Positions 9,222 to 20,650 are shown, counted from the stretch's first letter. The stretch: 64,000 bases of DNA from Branchiostoma floridae (GCF_000003815.2 NW_023365779.1:145515-209514); one strand, 5' to 3'. Made by a program: numbers and translations. The notes: a model not told the origin generated them from the sequence alone.

Positions 9222-9441
9222 TGTTTCCTTACTGTTTCTGTAGCAGGGTATTTTTGATGTGGAGGGGTTGCCAGCCCTGCCCTTTAACGTGCTGGATGCA
9301 CCTTCTCAAACAGAGTTACCTCATTTTATGCCCTTCTAAAAGAAAGGTGTAGCCCCAGCTAAGAATTCAGGATTGAGCCGGGGTCTCCCAGTTACCAGCG
9401 AGCTCCGATGTGAGGCTGCTACCAATTGAGCTACAGGGACA
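9222..9441 (-). mobile_element. tRNA-derived SINE
   Basis: Read on the minus strand, the head at 9440 gives CCTGTAGCTCAATTGGTAGC, a near-perfect A box (TRGCNNARYNGG), followed about 45 bp later by CCCCGGCTCAATCCTGAA, a degenerate B box. The body follows (GGGGCTACACC, AGGGCAGGGCTGGC, CCCTGCTACAG). Length is about 220 bp. It sits between two minisatellites. A target-site duplication is not clear because both flanks are repetitive. Confidence 0.75.
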
Positions 9442-9447
9442 CCCCTG

Positions 9448-10162
9448 TGCACGATGGCCAAACATCTGTGTTTGAGGTCCAACTACACTGTCCCCCCAGC
9501 CCCACTACGCTGTCCCCCCAGCCCCACGATGGCACGATGGCCAAACACCTGTGTTTCAGGTCTAACTACGCTGTCACCCCAGCCCCAGGATGGCACGATG
9601 GCCAAACATGTGTTTCAGGTCCAACTACACTGTCCCCCCAGCCCCAGGATGGCACGATGGCCAAACATCTGTGTTTGAGGTCTAACTGGGCTGTCCCCCC
9701 AGCCCCAGGATGGCACGATGGCCAAACATCTGTGTTTCAGGTCCAACAGGGATGTCCCCCCAGCCCCACGACGGCACGATGGCCAAACATCTGTGTTTCA
9801 GGTCTAACTGGGCTGTCCCCCCAGCCCCAGGATGGCACGATGGCCAAACATCTGTGTTTCAGGTCTAACTGGGCTGTCCCCCCAGCCCCAGGATGGCACG
9901 ATGGACAAACATCAGTGTTTCAGGTCCAACAGGGACGTCCCCCCAGCCCCACGACGGCACGATGGCCAAACATCTGTGTTTCAGGTCTAACTGGGCTGTC
10001 CCCCCAGCCCCAGGATGGCACGATGGCCAAACATCTGTGTTTCAGGTCTAACTGGGCTGTCCCCCCAGCCCCAGGATGGCACGATGGACAAACATCAGTG
10101 TTTCAGGTCCAACAGGGACGTCCCCCCAGCCCCACGATGGCACGATAGCCAAACATCCAGGT
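9448..10162. repeat. 61-bp minisatellite, 11-12 copies, with 183-bp higher-order period
   Basis: Units contain GGCACGATGGCCAAACATCT, GTGTTTCAGGTC and a (C)6 AGCCCCA tract. Three successive monomer types (GTCCAACAGGGACG followed by two GTCTAACTGGGCTG types) repeat as a block of three, giving 183 bp. The plus-strand 240-residue frame is a by-product of the repeat. Confidence 0.93.
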
Positions 10163-10315
10163 ATCGGTTCTATAACTGTCAGGCCTGAGAAATGGCCTCG
10201 GCTCATTCTTGGCTGCGTTTCGCCAGGATCAATGCCGAACAGTAACACAAAAGGGCAGGTTGGTAGATTATATCTGCACTGGACCACATTGCAGATTAGA
10301 TCCTGTCTGTCTGAA
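10163..10315. other. Spacer between two arrays
   Basis: Non-repetitive, about 150 bp; nothing recognised. Confidence 0.4.
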
Positions 10316-10990
10316 CTATACATGACCCACACCAATGTCTACGCTAGGGATAACACATGTGCCCTGGGGACAGTCTCCAGTCCACCAACATGACCCACAC
10401 CAATGTCTGTAGTGGGGATAACATGTGCCCTGGGGATGGACTGTACATGACCCACACCAATGTCTGTAGTGGGGATAACAAGTGTGCCCAGGGGATGGAC
10501 TATACATGGCCCACACCAATGTCTGTAGTGGGGATAACATGTGTGCCCAGGGGATGGACTATACATGACCCACACCAATGTCTGTAGTGGGTATAACACA
10601 TGTGCCCTGGGGATGGACTATACATGGCCCACACCAATGTCTGTAGTGGGGATAACACATGTGCCCAGGGGATGGACTATACATGACCCACACCAATGTC
10701 TGTAGTGGGGATAACATGTGCCCTGGGGATGGACTGTACATGACCCACACCAATGTCTGTAGTGGGGATAACACATGTGCCCAGGGGATGGACTATACAT
10801 GACCCACACCCATGTCTGTAGTGGGGATAACACATGTGCCCAGGGGATGAACTATACATGACCCACACCAATGTCTGTAGTGGGGATAACACATGTGCCC
10901 AGGGGAGGACTATACATGACCCAGACCAATGTCTGTAGTGGGGATAACAAGTGTGCCCTGGGGACAGTCTTCCAGTCCACCAACATGACC
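10316..10990. repeat. 59-bp minisatellite, about 11 copies
   Basis: The unit includes GACCCACACCAATGTCTGTA, GTGGGGATAACA and ATGTGCCCAGGGGATGGACT. A variant carrying ACAGTC(T)TCCAGTCCACCAA occurs once at each end (about 10372 and 10962) and not inside, suggesting internal expansion between older flanking copies. Confidence 0.93.
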
Positions 10991-10994
10991 CTTA

Positions 10995-11845
10995 AACTTA
11001 AACTAGACATTACCAAGTACATGTACACTAGAACTTGACATTACCAAGTACATGTACACTTAGTCTAGAACTTGACATTACCCAGTCCATGTACACTAGA
11101 ACTTTACACTACAAGTGCATGTACACTAGAACTTGACATTACCAAGTGAGTGTACACTAGAACTTGACATTACCAAGTACATGTACACTAGAACTTGACA
11201 TTACCAAGTACATGTACACTTAGTCTAGAACTTGACATTACCCAGTCCATGTACACTAGAACTTTACACTACAAGTGCATGTACACTAGAACTTGACATT
11301 ACCAAGTGAGTGTACACTAGAACTTGACATTACCAAGTACATGTACACTAGAACTTGACATTACCAAGTGCATGTACACTAGAACTTGACATTACCAAGT
11401 GCATGTACACTAGAACTTGACATTACCAAGTGCATGTACACTAGAACTTGACATTACCAAGTACATGTACACTAGAACTTGACATTACCAAGTGCATGTA
11501 CACTAGAACTTGACATTACCAAGTACATGTACACTAGAACTTGACATTACCAAGCACATGTACACTAGAACTTGACATTACCAAGTACATGTACACTAGA
11601 ACTTGACACTACAAGTACACGTAGACTTGAACTTGACACTACAAGTGCATTTAGACTTAAACCTGACATTACCAACTAGATGTAGACTTGAACTTGACAT
11701 TACCAAGTACATGTAGACTAGAACTTGACATTACCAACTAGATGTAGACTTGAACTTGACACTACAAGTGCATTTAGACTTAAACCTGACATTACCAACT
11801 AGATGTAGACTTGAACTTGACATTACAAGTGCATGTAGACTTGAC
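10995..11845. repeat. 31-bp minisatellite, about 26 copies
   Basis: The unit ACACTAGAACTTGACATTAC followed by CAAGTACATGT repeats with constant phase. The palindrome GTACATGTAC is created in most units. A 160-bp block (about 11050-11210) is repeated at 11211-11370. Right of 11600 the units decay (ACTAGATGTAGACTTG types). Confidence 0.92.
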
Positions 11846-12070
11846 CTACAACAGAAATGGATCTGTAGCCACAGTAAGAATATTCTCGTCTCCCTCGTGG
11901 CGTTACCTTCCAAATTAAGCCGCTGGCCGACAAATAATGTGCCCTTTTACTGTAATTTGATACTTTGCTGTTCTATTACTGGGACATATAGTAGCTCCTG
12001 CTGGGGCCGTTGCCATGGTAACTATGGACCTGGGGGTTGTAATTTTTCCGTAGCCGAGTCCCAAGCTCCA
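11846..12070. other. Unique spacer with X-box
   Basis: Non-repetitive. It contains the X-box at 12009-12022 and no recognisable gene. Confidence 0.4.
12009..12022. promoter_or_regulatory. X-box palindrome (RFX-type)
   Basis: GTTGCCATGGTAAC matches the RFX consensus in both half-sites. Confidence 0.5.
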
Positions 12071-12400
12071 GTGTTAGGGGGGTAATTATAGCCAGGGGGT
12101 CAATTATAACCATGGGGGGTAAATTATAACTAGTCTATTACAGTCTGTAGGATGGTTAATAGCCACTAGTTGCTAGGTTAGTAATAACCAGCAGGTAGTT
12201 TAATGATAACCAGTGGGAGGGTCCATTATAACCAGTGGGAGGGTCCATTATAACCAGTGGGAGGGTCCATTATAACCAGTGGGAGGGTCCATTATAACCA
12301 GTGGGAGGGTCCATTATAACCAGTGGGATGGTCCGTTATAATCAGTGGGAGGGTCCATTATAACCAGTGCAGATTAGTGTAGTTAATAACCCAATTCATG
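12071..12400. repeat. 22-bp minisatellite, about 8 good copies
   Basis: ACCAGTGGGAGGGTCCATTA plus TA repeats from about 12205 to 12370 with near identity. 12071-12204 contains decayed relatives (ATTATAACCATGGGGGG and similar). Confidence 0.88.
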
Positions 12401-12850
12401 GAACCCACAACTTTAAAGGACATTAGCTTAGCCAGAGAAAAGTGGATAAAAACTTGGCAAGTAAAAGCTTTTTCCAAATAATAGCAACTTCATACTTTAA
12501 AAAATGTTCTCAAAAACTCTTCATACGAACCAGAAGTCAATTGTCAAAAGCCAAAAAAGCAGAGCCATTTTTATCCATTAATTTTCCAAGCTAAACCATT
12601 TTCCTGCCTCCACAGTCTCTGATGCCGGTTCACATGAATTTGAGACGGTGCCGATGATTTATTGGTTTTTGCGTCGGCGTATGTAAATTTCCGACATGGA
12701 TAAAGGAATGGAGGCAATTACTAATCAGTGGTGTTTAAAGCCTGCGTTAAAGCTGACTGCTGCGCTGCATACGTGATCAAGGCGCGGGAAACAGCGGGAA
12801 GACAAACGGGCAGCTTCGGCTCGTGTTTTATCATCAGCAAGACGCCGGTG
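12401..12850. other. Unique sequence
   Basis: No tandem structure or coding sequence recognised. Includes GATTTATTGG and GGCAATTACTAATCAG words. Confidence 0.4.
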
Positions 12851-13460
12851 GAGAAATGTCTGGGGCTGCACGATGCTTCACAATCAACAAGCCTGCGTTT
12901 GTAGCATGCTAGGGCTGCACGATGCTTCACAATCAACAAGCCTGCGTTTGTAGCATGCGTCACCAGGAGGAAATAAAAGCAAGTTATTGGATGTTGCTGG
13001 TTTGTGTCATGTTTTACAATAAAAACAGAGAAGATCTAAGCAATTAGGAACAAAGCAGTGTGGATAAATGGTTCATGCTTGAACAATCAACAAGACTTAG
13101 TCTCCAACATGCGTCACCATGAACAAAACTAATGTGCTTTTTTACAGGAATTTGTTGCTTGTGTCATGTTTCATAAAAGGAAGAACCCAGTTTCAATAGT
13201 GACAAATACGTCGGGTCATGGTGTGCTATGATAAATGAGACTTGGCTCGCAGCATGCATCACTGAGAACAAATAGCAGAAAGCTTTCATTAGCAGGACTT
13301 TGTTGGTTTGCAGATCATGTTTCATACTCAAAATGGAGAAGCTTATTTCTGTAATTAAGGAGGATATAGGGTTTAATACAGGCATCGTTTAGTGACATGT
13401 CTGAATAAAGGACTGGTTTTGAGTTACAGGCATACCTTCATACCAAACATGGAGAAGTTA
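12851..13460. repeat. Degenerate ~150-bp tandem repeat, 4-5 copies
   Basis: Recurring words are CAATCAACAAG, GCATGC(G)TCACCA, AATTTGTTGCTTGTGTCATG and TTTCATA..AAATGGAGAAG. The first two copies share a near-identical 59-bp stretch at 12857-12958. Decay is strong, so the array is old. Confidence 0.65.
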
Positions 13461-13465
13461 TTACA

Positions 13466-13907
13466 TCTGCTGGTTACAGGAATCTACTGGTTACAGGAAT
13501 CTACTGGTTACAGGAATCTGCTGGTTACAGGAATCTACTAGTTACAGGAATCTACTGGTTACAGGAATCTACTGGTTACAGGAATCTACTAGTTACAGGA
13601 ATCTACTGGTTACAAGAATCTACTAGTTACAGGAATCTACTGGTTACAGGAATCTACTGGTTACAGGAATCTACTGGTTACAGGAATCTACTGGTTACAG
13701 GAATCTACTGGTTGCAGGAATCTACTGGTTACAGGAATCTACTGGTTACAGGAATCTACTGGTTACAGGAATCTGCTGGTTACAAGAATCTACTAGTTAC
13801 AGGAATCTACTGGTTACAGGAATCTGCTGGTTACAGGAATCTACTGGTTACAGGAATCTGCTGGTTACAGGAATCTACTGGTTACAGGAATCTGCTGCTT
13901 AGAGGAA
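13466..13907. repeat. 17-bp minisatellite, about 26 copies
   Basis: TTACAGGAATCTACTGG repeats with alternating TCTACTGG, TCTGCTGG and TCTACTAG types. It is unrelated in sequence to the other 17-bp array at 1-558. Frames across it are open but not coding. Confidence 0.95.
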
Positions 13908-14240
13908 TCTTCATGGAATCACTTATCTCCCAACACTAACACTAAACAGCATCACCCAGAACAACTGGACTGGCAAGAATTAGGCAGAAGAACCAGCAAG
14001 CTGGAGCGAGTCGGAACAACAAGGTTTATCCCTGCCCCCTACATCGCCTCGGCAACTGCGCGGGAGGTTGCCATGGCAACACATATCCCCGAGTTGTTCC
14101 ATCTCTCAGCTCGCATTTCCAGTCGCTGAAGCGTGGCGAAAGGAGGATACTGAACATTTTCTGCCGGTTATATTACAGGTGCGGTGAGCGCTCGCCAAGA
14201 ATACTAAACACTCAACACCTCTCCCTTCAGACAGACTCTA
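13908..14240. other. Unique sequence with X-box palindrome
   Basis: Contains a perfect X-box palindrome at 14067-14080 and no recognised gene. Confidence 0.4.
14067..14080. promoter_or_regulatory. Perfect X-box palindrome
   Basis: GTTGCCATGGCAAC is a perfect 14-bp palindrome and the optimal bipartite RFX site. Confidence 0.55.
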
Positions 14241-14890
14241 TCTTGTTCATTGTCTGTTTTCCCCATCTTACCAGGGTTGGCTATGGGTTGGCACTTGGAC
14301 ATTTTGTAAACGAGACTTTTGAAGTACGAACGATCCTCCCAAAAAATTCCAAATGTACAAAACTGTTTTTCACCTTTTGTCGGTTTATACGTACTAAACT
14401 TTACGTCATCTCAATGAGCAACCACTGGTACATTTGAATGATTTTATCCGTATATGCTGCTAAAAACTAGAGTTTCCCCATTGCTTAATCATTTTTTAAG
14501 ACCTCAAATCTTCCTTCATTCCCTTACAGTATGACATATCTACAGTTAACTTCCACGTCATCATAGTGAACACACCATGGACTATATCAAATTAAATCAT
14601 ATAATAATGCCTCCGTCATCATCAACATTCATACCCACAGACACATGTATGGCACTAAACCCACACGTTTTGCTATTATCTTAAAATCAAACACACTAAA
14701 CTTTACGTCATCTGAATGACCACGCTTCTGCTTATATCCCATAATGTTTATGATGTCTTTCTCATTATAACACCATCTATAGCCAAGGATATCTATGCCA
14801 CTAAAAACCAGGTCAACAATCATTTCTGACTCTAAAATGTTACCAGCGGACATTTCCTTTCAGACATTAACAGACCTTTCTTACAGGTAT
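14241..14890. repeat. Degenerate long repeat with CRE-like word
   Basis: CTAAACTTTACGTCATCT recurs at about 14395 and 14697, and related TTCCACGTCATCAT occurs at 14550. Other shared words suggest decayed copies of a ~150-300-bp unit. Not coding as far as I can tell. Confidence 0.45.
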
Positions 14891-15310
14891 GAATAGAACA
14901 TCTGAAGGAGGTAGAAATTCTTCTTAAGTTTTAGATGCTGCAGCTGTTTCACGCAACTGTTGTCACTTTTGAATGCAAATCTTTCAGGTGAAATTATTCT
15001 TAGACTGATCTCTGAGACTCATGGTAAAATATTCTGATCTCTCCTAATAAAATATTCTCATCTGTCACAGCAAAATATACTGAGCTGTGCCCGTAAAGAT
15101 ACTCCATATGCCCAGGTTTTATGTATTTCTCAACATATTCAGATCTGTCTGGTAAAAATTTTCTGTTCTCTCCTATAGTAAATTATTCTGATTTCTCGTA
15201 TGCTAAAATATTCTGATCTAAAGTGAAATATTCTGATCTCTGCTATAGTAAATTATTCTGATCTGTCACAGGAAAATATACAGAGCGAACCCATAAAAAA
15301 CTCCATATTC
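14891..15310. repeat. Degenerate repeat of AAATATTCTGATCTCT words
   Basis: About ten short copies of (A)AATATTCTGATCTCTCC or variants, within two larger copies that share TCTGTCACAG(G/C)AAAATATAC, ACTCCATAT and TTTATGTATTT (about 15060-15140 and 15260-15335). Confidence 0.65.
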
Positions 15311-15690
15311 CTGCAGGTTTTTATGTATTTTTCATGCTGCCCTCTGATGGGTCTGCGGATGAGGAGAATCCAGATGAAGTGGAATTGTTATCTCTGCAGC
15401 AGTAAAGATCTCTATCCAGACTGTAGCAGGGTTTTTTTACAGTCGACTCACAATAATCTGATGGGCAGAGTCAAGATCAAGATCTCTATCCAGACTGTAG
15501 CATGTTTTTTTTATAGTAAACTCTCTATAGTGTAACCCTGGTCCTACACTCTACAGGTAGTTCAACCCTCTCCTAGCTGCTTTAAACTCACAACGTTTTG
15601 ATGGGGCTGCAGATGAGCAGAATCCAGATGAAGCTACTCAGCAAAGATCTGCTAAAACTTTAGCGGGGGATTTTCATTGGTCCTACACTC
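15311..15690. repeat. Degenerate ~110-bp repeat, about 3 copies
   Basis: Shared words are CTGATGGG.CTGC, GAGCAGAATCCAGATGAAG and AAGATCTCTATCCAGACTGT followed by AGCA. Beyond copy 3 the sequence becomes unique. Confidence 0.6.
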
Positions 15691-16588
15691 TACAAATCCA
15701 CTGAGGACTGCACCAAATTAATATTGTCATAATGTTGACATAAGAATCTATCAACAAATTTGGTGGATAACCCTGTGTGATTTTTTTGACAAGTCGTTTG
15801 ATATCAATTTACTCAAGTATTCAACAACTAGAGCAACTTCCAACACTCTCAATTTCACCACTGAAACAATGAATATCTCAGAACTGTAGTAAGCCTATCT
15901 TATTGGTATGTGTGAGGCAGACTGTCTATTGTTGCAATCCACCACACTTCATGTTGTTTAAATGCACCGAGTACTGTATCAACTATGCAGGTGGCTGATG
16001 AAATCCAGATTCTGTTATAGACTGGAATGCAACACGCATCCACCACTAGCGTGGCTGAGATGGACTAACTCCTCCTGTCTGCATCAGGACCAGCTCAGCA
16101 TGGAGATGGACCAGACTCAGTATGGCATGAGACAGAGATGGACAGGGCTGTTCCTGTGACCAAAGTGTTAAGCTTTAAACCAGTCCAGGAGGACCTCATT
16201 CTTGTGTGCAGGGTCTGAGGTCATTAGTACATGTCAGGAGCACGGAGATTTGAACACATCTTTACACATGGTAATGGCCTGGTAAAAAATGTCCAGTTAA
16301 ACCTCACATCTAGCTCTTAGTACTCACATGTACAATGTTAGGTACCTAGTACAGCTGTGGCCAGGGGGAAACCCCACATCTAACCATTGCTACCAACAAT
16401 GTTCTGGTTTGAGCCTGTAGCTATGAGAGAATGTCTGTGTGGGAGCAGGAAAAAGCCAATGAGGCACCCTGGCATAACTGCAAACTTTGGGGTCAGATGT
16501 ACGTGTGTGAGAGAGGCGAGGGAAGCCACATACTCATTACTGAGGCTAGCTTAGGGGTCGGATGTGGAGGCCATGGAAACTGCACTGA
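15691..16588. other. Mostly unique sequence up to the first gap
   Basis: A weak duplication of CCTCACATCTAGCTCTTAG / CCCCACATCTAACCATTGC occurs at 16300-16400. No gene or other repeat is supported. Confidence 0.35.
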
Positions 16589-16688
16589 NNNNNNNNNNNN
16601 NNNNNNNNNNNNNNNNNNNNNNNNNNNNNNNNNNNNNNNNNNNNNNNNNNNNNNNNNNNNNNNNNNNNNNNNNNNNNNNNNNNNNNNN
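16589..16688. other. Assembly gap (100 N)
   Basis: Exactly 100 N. The flank to the right starts directly with repeated CCATGG-containing words. Confidence 0.98.
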
Positions 16689-16733
16689 GCTACATGCAAT
16701 GGGTACCATGGAAATGGCTAACCATGGAAATGG

Positions 16734-16747
16734 GTTACCATGGAAAC
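16734..16747. promoter_or_regulatory. X-box-like palindrome
   Basis: GTTACCATGGAAAC within three closely spaced ACCATGGAAA words (16703-16750), probably a short repeat. Confidence 0.4.
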
Positions 16748-16812
16748 AGAATCACCATGAAAGTAAATTTTCTTCACTCTTCTTGTGCTTCCTTCCATCC
16801 ACTCATCTTAAG

Positions 16813-16990
16813 TAATCTCCAAGCAGATCCTACAATGGCATAAGATAGTACCAAACTGGCCAAGGAGTGTAAGTCAGCCAAGAGGTGTGCATTTGCCAGT
16901 AGCCAAACACACTCCTAAGCCGGCTTCACTCCTCTGCCAGCTTTTGATACCATCTTAATATGCTACTGTATAGGATCTGCTTGGAGATTA
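16813..16990. mobile_element. Short inverted-repeat element (MITE-like), ~178 bp
   Basis: TAATCTCCAAGCAGATCCTA at 16813-16832 is exactly the reverse complement of 16971-16990, and pairing continues with mismatches (GGCATAAGATAGTACCAAA.CTGGC against its partner at about 16935-16965) over roughly 65 bp. Flanks allow either a TA target site inside the ends or TTAAG on both sides (16808-16812, 16994-16998). There is no coding capacity, so it needs a transposase in trans. Non-autonomous elements of this kind are described in amphioxus; I cannot assign the family. Confidence 0.8.
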
Positions 16991-17300
16991 ATATTAAGTG
17001 TGATTGAAAGATGTGTTATAACAAGTGTGATGAAAACAAGGAGACCACTTCTCAGCATGATTAAGATCTGCTCATCTTAAGTGTGGTTGAGATGATCAAG
17101 ACAACTTCCTCAGCTTGTCTTATGTGTGATTAAGATAACGAGATCACAGGTCAGGTCTGATGACTTTGTCCCTGATCCAGGACGATTTGTTAACACTCAT
17201 CGTCCTGACAAACGAGCGAGTGTCAAAACAACTCAACAACACCGCGTTAACAACATCCGCAAGAACAACTGTACTAACAACATGTCTGCCAGAACAACTC
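16991..17300. other. Spacer with short AAGTGTGATT-type repeats
   Basis: AAGTGTGATTGA-like words recur five times at 16997-17140. The remainder is unique and ends in ACAAC-rich sequence. Confidence 0.45.
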
Positions 17301-17315
17301 TAAGGCAGCACTAAT

Positions 17316-17615
17316 TCACACATTCAAATGGTTCTTGTTTCCAAATGCTTCAAGTTTTTCTTGAATGAGCTGATGACGGAGAACTGCTGTACTAACTTGG
17401 TATGGCCCAAAATGTGTAGCTAATGACATTGCTTTGGGCATTACAGCAAGCAATCCCACACTGATTGGTGAGTGAGAGAATTTGTCATACTTGTTTCTAC
17501 CTGTAACTAACTTCATGTTAAACACACACCAGTCAGACCTGCCACTGCCAATGTACAGCAGTAATCCGACACCAACAGGAGAACCACATTCCAGACTGGC
17601 CTTCAGGAGACTCAC
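17316..17615 (-). other. Unassigned open frame (99 codons)
   Basis: This minus-strand frame lies in apparently non-repetitive DNA and has a mixed, protein-like composition. I recognise no domain. It could be a fragment of a mobile-element protein or chance. No splice context was established. Confidence 0.15.
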
Positions 17616-17689
17616 ACTAACATGGATTTCACTTTATTCCTAAACACATTTCATCCTTAAACAACTCACATTTTATACCTAAAATGCCT

Positions 17690-18260
17690 TTTGATATTTC
17701 TGGGGGACCATTACCATATTTTCCATGCCTACAAATGTGAGGGCCCTGTATGGGAAATGAGGACAATCACCCCATCTCCATGGTGACCTGTATCCAGGGT
17801 AACCCGTCTCCATAGCAACGCATCCGATTGATCTCATACTGAGCTTCAAGACAGAGATGACGTGTTGCCACATGTTCATGATGAGGTGTTGCTGGGCTTA
17901 TCCCATCACCATGGAACCCATCTCCATGGTAACCAGACAGAATGATGAAGTGCTGCAGTGTTGCTTAGTTTATCATCATTACCCAGCCTAGATACCCATC
18001 ACCATAGTAACCCATCTCCATGGTGATGAGGTGTTGCTTAGTTTATCACCACTGCTCCGCCTGGATGCCCTATCACCATAGTAACCCATCTCCATGCTAA
18101 CCAATCTCCATAGTAACCCATAGTAACCTACCACCATGGTAACCCATCCCCATGGTGATGAGGTGTTGCCCATCCAGGGCACCCAGAGAAAGCAGACGGC
18201 ACTCAGCAACCAGCTGCCATAACAACATGTCACGACTGCCATAAGAACATGTCACGACTT
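17690..18260. repeat. Degenerate repeat of CCATCTCCATGGTGA words
   Basis: About a dozen copies of ACCCATCTCCATGGTAACC or ACCATAGTAACC are embedded in ~85-bp units with GATGAGGTGTTGCTTAGTTT. The CATGGTAAC/CATGGTGAC words are half X-boxes. Confidence 0.7.
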
Positions 18261-18700
18261 GTGCCCTGCAGAGCCCAAATGTCTTCCCGCTAACTTAAGG
18301 CTGGGCACATCTTAACCACTCCTTACACAGATGGAAAATGTCTCTACACATGTTTTACCAGTCTGAACATGTCTTCTGGAAATGTCCCTCCGGGGCACTC
18401 GACTCTGCCAAATGTCTTTGTGCAAACAACTTTCTGTGCAAATGCCTCAGCAAATGTCTAAGTTCAAACAATATTCTCAGCAATTGCCTTCAACCAGGTC
18501 TTAGTTTTAACAACATAGCAGGCAAATGTCTCGGCAAATGGCTTCTCCCAAGATTCTCTGCAAATGTCTTGGCAAATGTCTTGGCTCTAACAACAGCCAA
18601 CATTGCCTTACTTTGTAACAGACATTCCCGGCAAATGTCTTGGTTAATGTCTTATTCCTGGCCTCAGTCAGAGCACGTCTTGAAGACACTACCTGAGAGG
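18261..18700. repeat. Short degenerate repeat of CAAATGTCTTGGC
   Basis: At least twelve AAATGTCT words recur every 16-40 bp, often with GGCAAATGTCTTGGC. An old, decayed minisatellite. Confidence 0.6.
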
Positions 18701-19160
18701 CATCAGGAGGGAAATCATCATCTCAGACAGAGGCATGCCCCAGAACCGGAATCTCCATGGTTACACATCTCTTTGGTGACCCATCTCCATGGTGACCATT
18801 GCCATGGAGACCTGTTGCCATGGTGACCCATGGGAAATCACTGCCTCAGGCAGAGGCGCGTCCCTGGCAGGAAGTTTATTACATACATTAAACTGCACTT
18901 AGTTCAGACAGAAGCCCAAGGTCTGACAAAGCTCAAGAGACAAAAAACAGAGAGGGCCATGTTCCTTTCACTTTCGCTGTTCCTTTCACTTTTGCCTTTC
19001 CATTTACTGTTATTAAGTTGCACTTATTTCAGACAGAAGCATTCTCACATGCAGCCCAAGGCCTGACAGAGCTCAGGAGACAAACCAGTTAATGGTTGAT
19101 ACTAGGATGTGCATTTTAAACCCACACTTCCCGGAAGGTATATTTCTGTAAAGCTGTTTT
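18701..19160. repeat. Two to three copies of a ~150-bp repeat
   Basis: Shared blocks are GAAATCA(T)CTGCCTCAGGCAGAGGC, GCACTTA.TTCAGACAGAAGC and GCCCAAGG.CTGACA.AGCTCA. Two CCTTTCACTTT words lie at 18966-18995. An X-box variant is at 18814-18827. Confidence 0.6.
18814..18827. promoter_or_regulatory. X-box-like palindrome
   Basis: GTTGCCATGGTGAC; the CCATGGTGACC half recurs at 18787 and elsewhere in this repeat. Confidence 0.4.
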
Positions 19161-20098
19161 CTCCTGTAAGATTCAGGTGGGGCGAATCGTGGGTTCAGCA
19201 TTTCTCCTGTAAGATTCAGGTGGGGCGAATCGTGGGTTCAGCATTTCTCCTGTAAGATTCAGGTGGGGCGAATCGTGGGTTCAGCATTTCTCCTGTAAGA
19301 TTCAGGTGGGGCGAATCGTGGGTTCAGCATTTCTCCTGTAAGATTCAGGTGGGGCGAATCGTGGGTTCAGCATTTCTCCTGTAAGATTCAGGTGGGGCGA
19401 ATCGTGGGTTCAGCATTTCTCCTGTAAGATTCAGGTGGGGCGAATCGTGGGTTCAGCATTTCTCCTGTAAGATTCAGGTGGGGAGAATCGTGGGTTCAGC
19501 ATTTCTCCTGTAAGATTCAGGTGGGTCGAATCGTGGGTTCAGCATTTCTCCTGTAAGATTCAGGTGGGGCGAATCGTGGGTTCAGCATTTCTCCTGTAAG
19601 ATTCAGGTGGGGCGAATCGTGGGTTCAGCATTTCTCCTGTAAGATTCAGGTGGGGCGGATCGTGGGTTCAGCATTTCTCCTGTAAGATTCAGGTGGGGCG
19701 AATCGTGGGTTCAGCATTTCTCCTGTAAGATTCAGGTGGGGCGAATCGTGGGTTCAACATTTCTCCTGTAAGATTCAGGTGGGGCGAATCGTGGGTTCAG
19801 CATTTCTCCTGTAAGATTCAGGTGGGGCGAATCGTGGGTTCAACATTTCTCCTGTAAGATTTAGGTGGGGTGAATCGTGGGTTCCGCATTTCTCCTGTAA
19901 GATTCAGGTGGGGCGAAGCGTGGGTTCAGCATTTCTCCTGTAAGATTCAGGTGGGGTGAAACGTGGGTTCAGCATTTCTCCTGTAAGATTCAGGTGGGGC
20001 GAATCGTGGGTTCATCATTTCTCCTGTAAGATTCAGGTGGGGCGAATCGTGGGTTCATCATTTCTCCTGTAAGATTCAGGTGGGGCGAATCGTGGGTT
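19161..20098. repeat. 43-bp minisatellite, 22 copies, no length variation
   Basis: The unit CTCCTGTAAGATTCAGGTGG followed by GGCGAATCGTGGGTTCAGCATTT starts at 19161 and last starts at 20064, exactly 21 x 43 bp apart, so no copy has an indel. Left copies are essentially identical; substitutions (TTTAGG, GGGTGAAACG, GAAGCG, TTCCGCA, TCATCA) concentrate in the right third. Each unit holds a CTGTAAG word resembling a splice donor. Confidence 0.97.
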
Positions 20099-20224
20099 TC
20101 AGTACTGATAAAGCAATCAAGCAGCAAGTAGGAATAGATTCAAAACAAACCAATTTCATTTTCCTTTAGACATAATATTTGGGGCATTGATCCATAACAA
20201 AGTGAGCTGGTTGGTATTGATTCT

Positions 20225-20405
20225 CAGATTCTACCCCCCCCTCCCATCCAATTCTACCCCCCCTCCCATCCGATTCTACCCCCCCCTTCGCTAACCCCTC
20301 ACTATCCCCCTCTAATTCTACCCCCTCCTCTTGCTACCCGCCTCCCTACCCCCCTCGCAATGCCCCTCTGCTAACCCCCTCCTTTCCCTCGCCCCCCCAA
20401 ACAGC
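20225..20405. repeat. Pyrimidine-rich tract with ~28-bp units
   Basis: Tandem (C)6-8 tracts with TCCCATCC(A/G)ATTCTAC units, then degenerate CT-rich sequence. Possible i-motif/G4 on opposite strands. Confidence 0.75.
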
Positions 20406-20650
20406 CCAGATAACCTTGAACCCCGCAGAAGTAATTTTCCCCAGCCTATAATTTCTGCATCTCCTGAAATTCTAATGCTGCGTCAGCCGCAATTTTACGC
20501 CCCAAGACTCGTTATTAGAATTACAGTTCCTTAAGAAACGTCTCTAAATTAACGGGGAAGATCAAATTGCAGAGAGCCCAGAAACGTCAGCAAAGCTCAG
20601 CGCTATGGTTCTTCACAAGGAAACAAATTTGGGCTCCAACTTTCCACCTT
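20406..20650. other. Unique island
   Basis: Non-repetitive. Contains TGCTGCGTCAGC, a Maf/AP-1-like palindromic word, and TTATTAGAATTAC. Regulatory function unknown. Confidence 0.25.

Noticed and set aside
10316-10990. Possible CRISPR-like array of repeats and spacers in 59-bp, 61-bp and 43-bp arrays
   Set aside because: Whole units repeat with no unique spacers, and the genome is eukaryotic.
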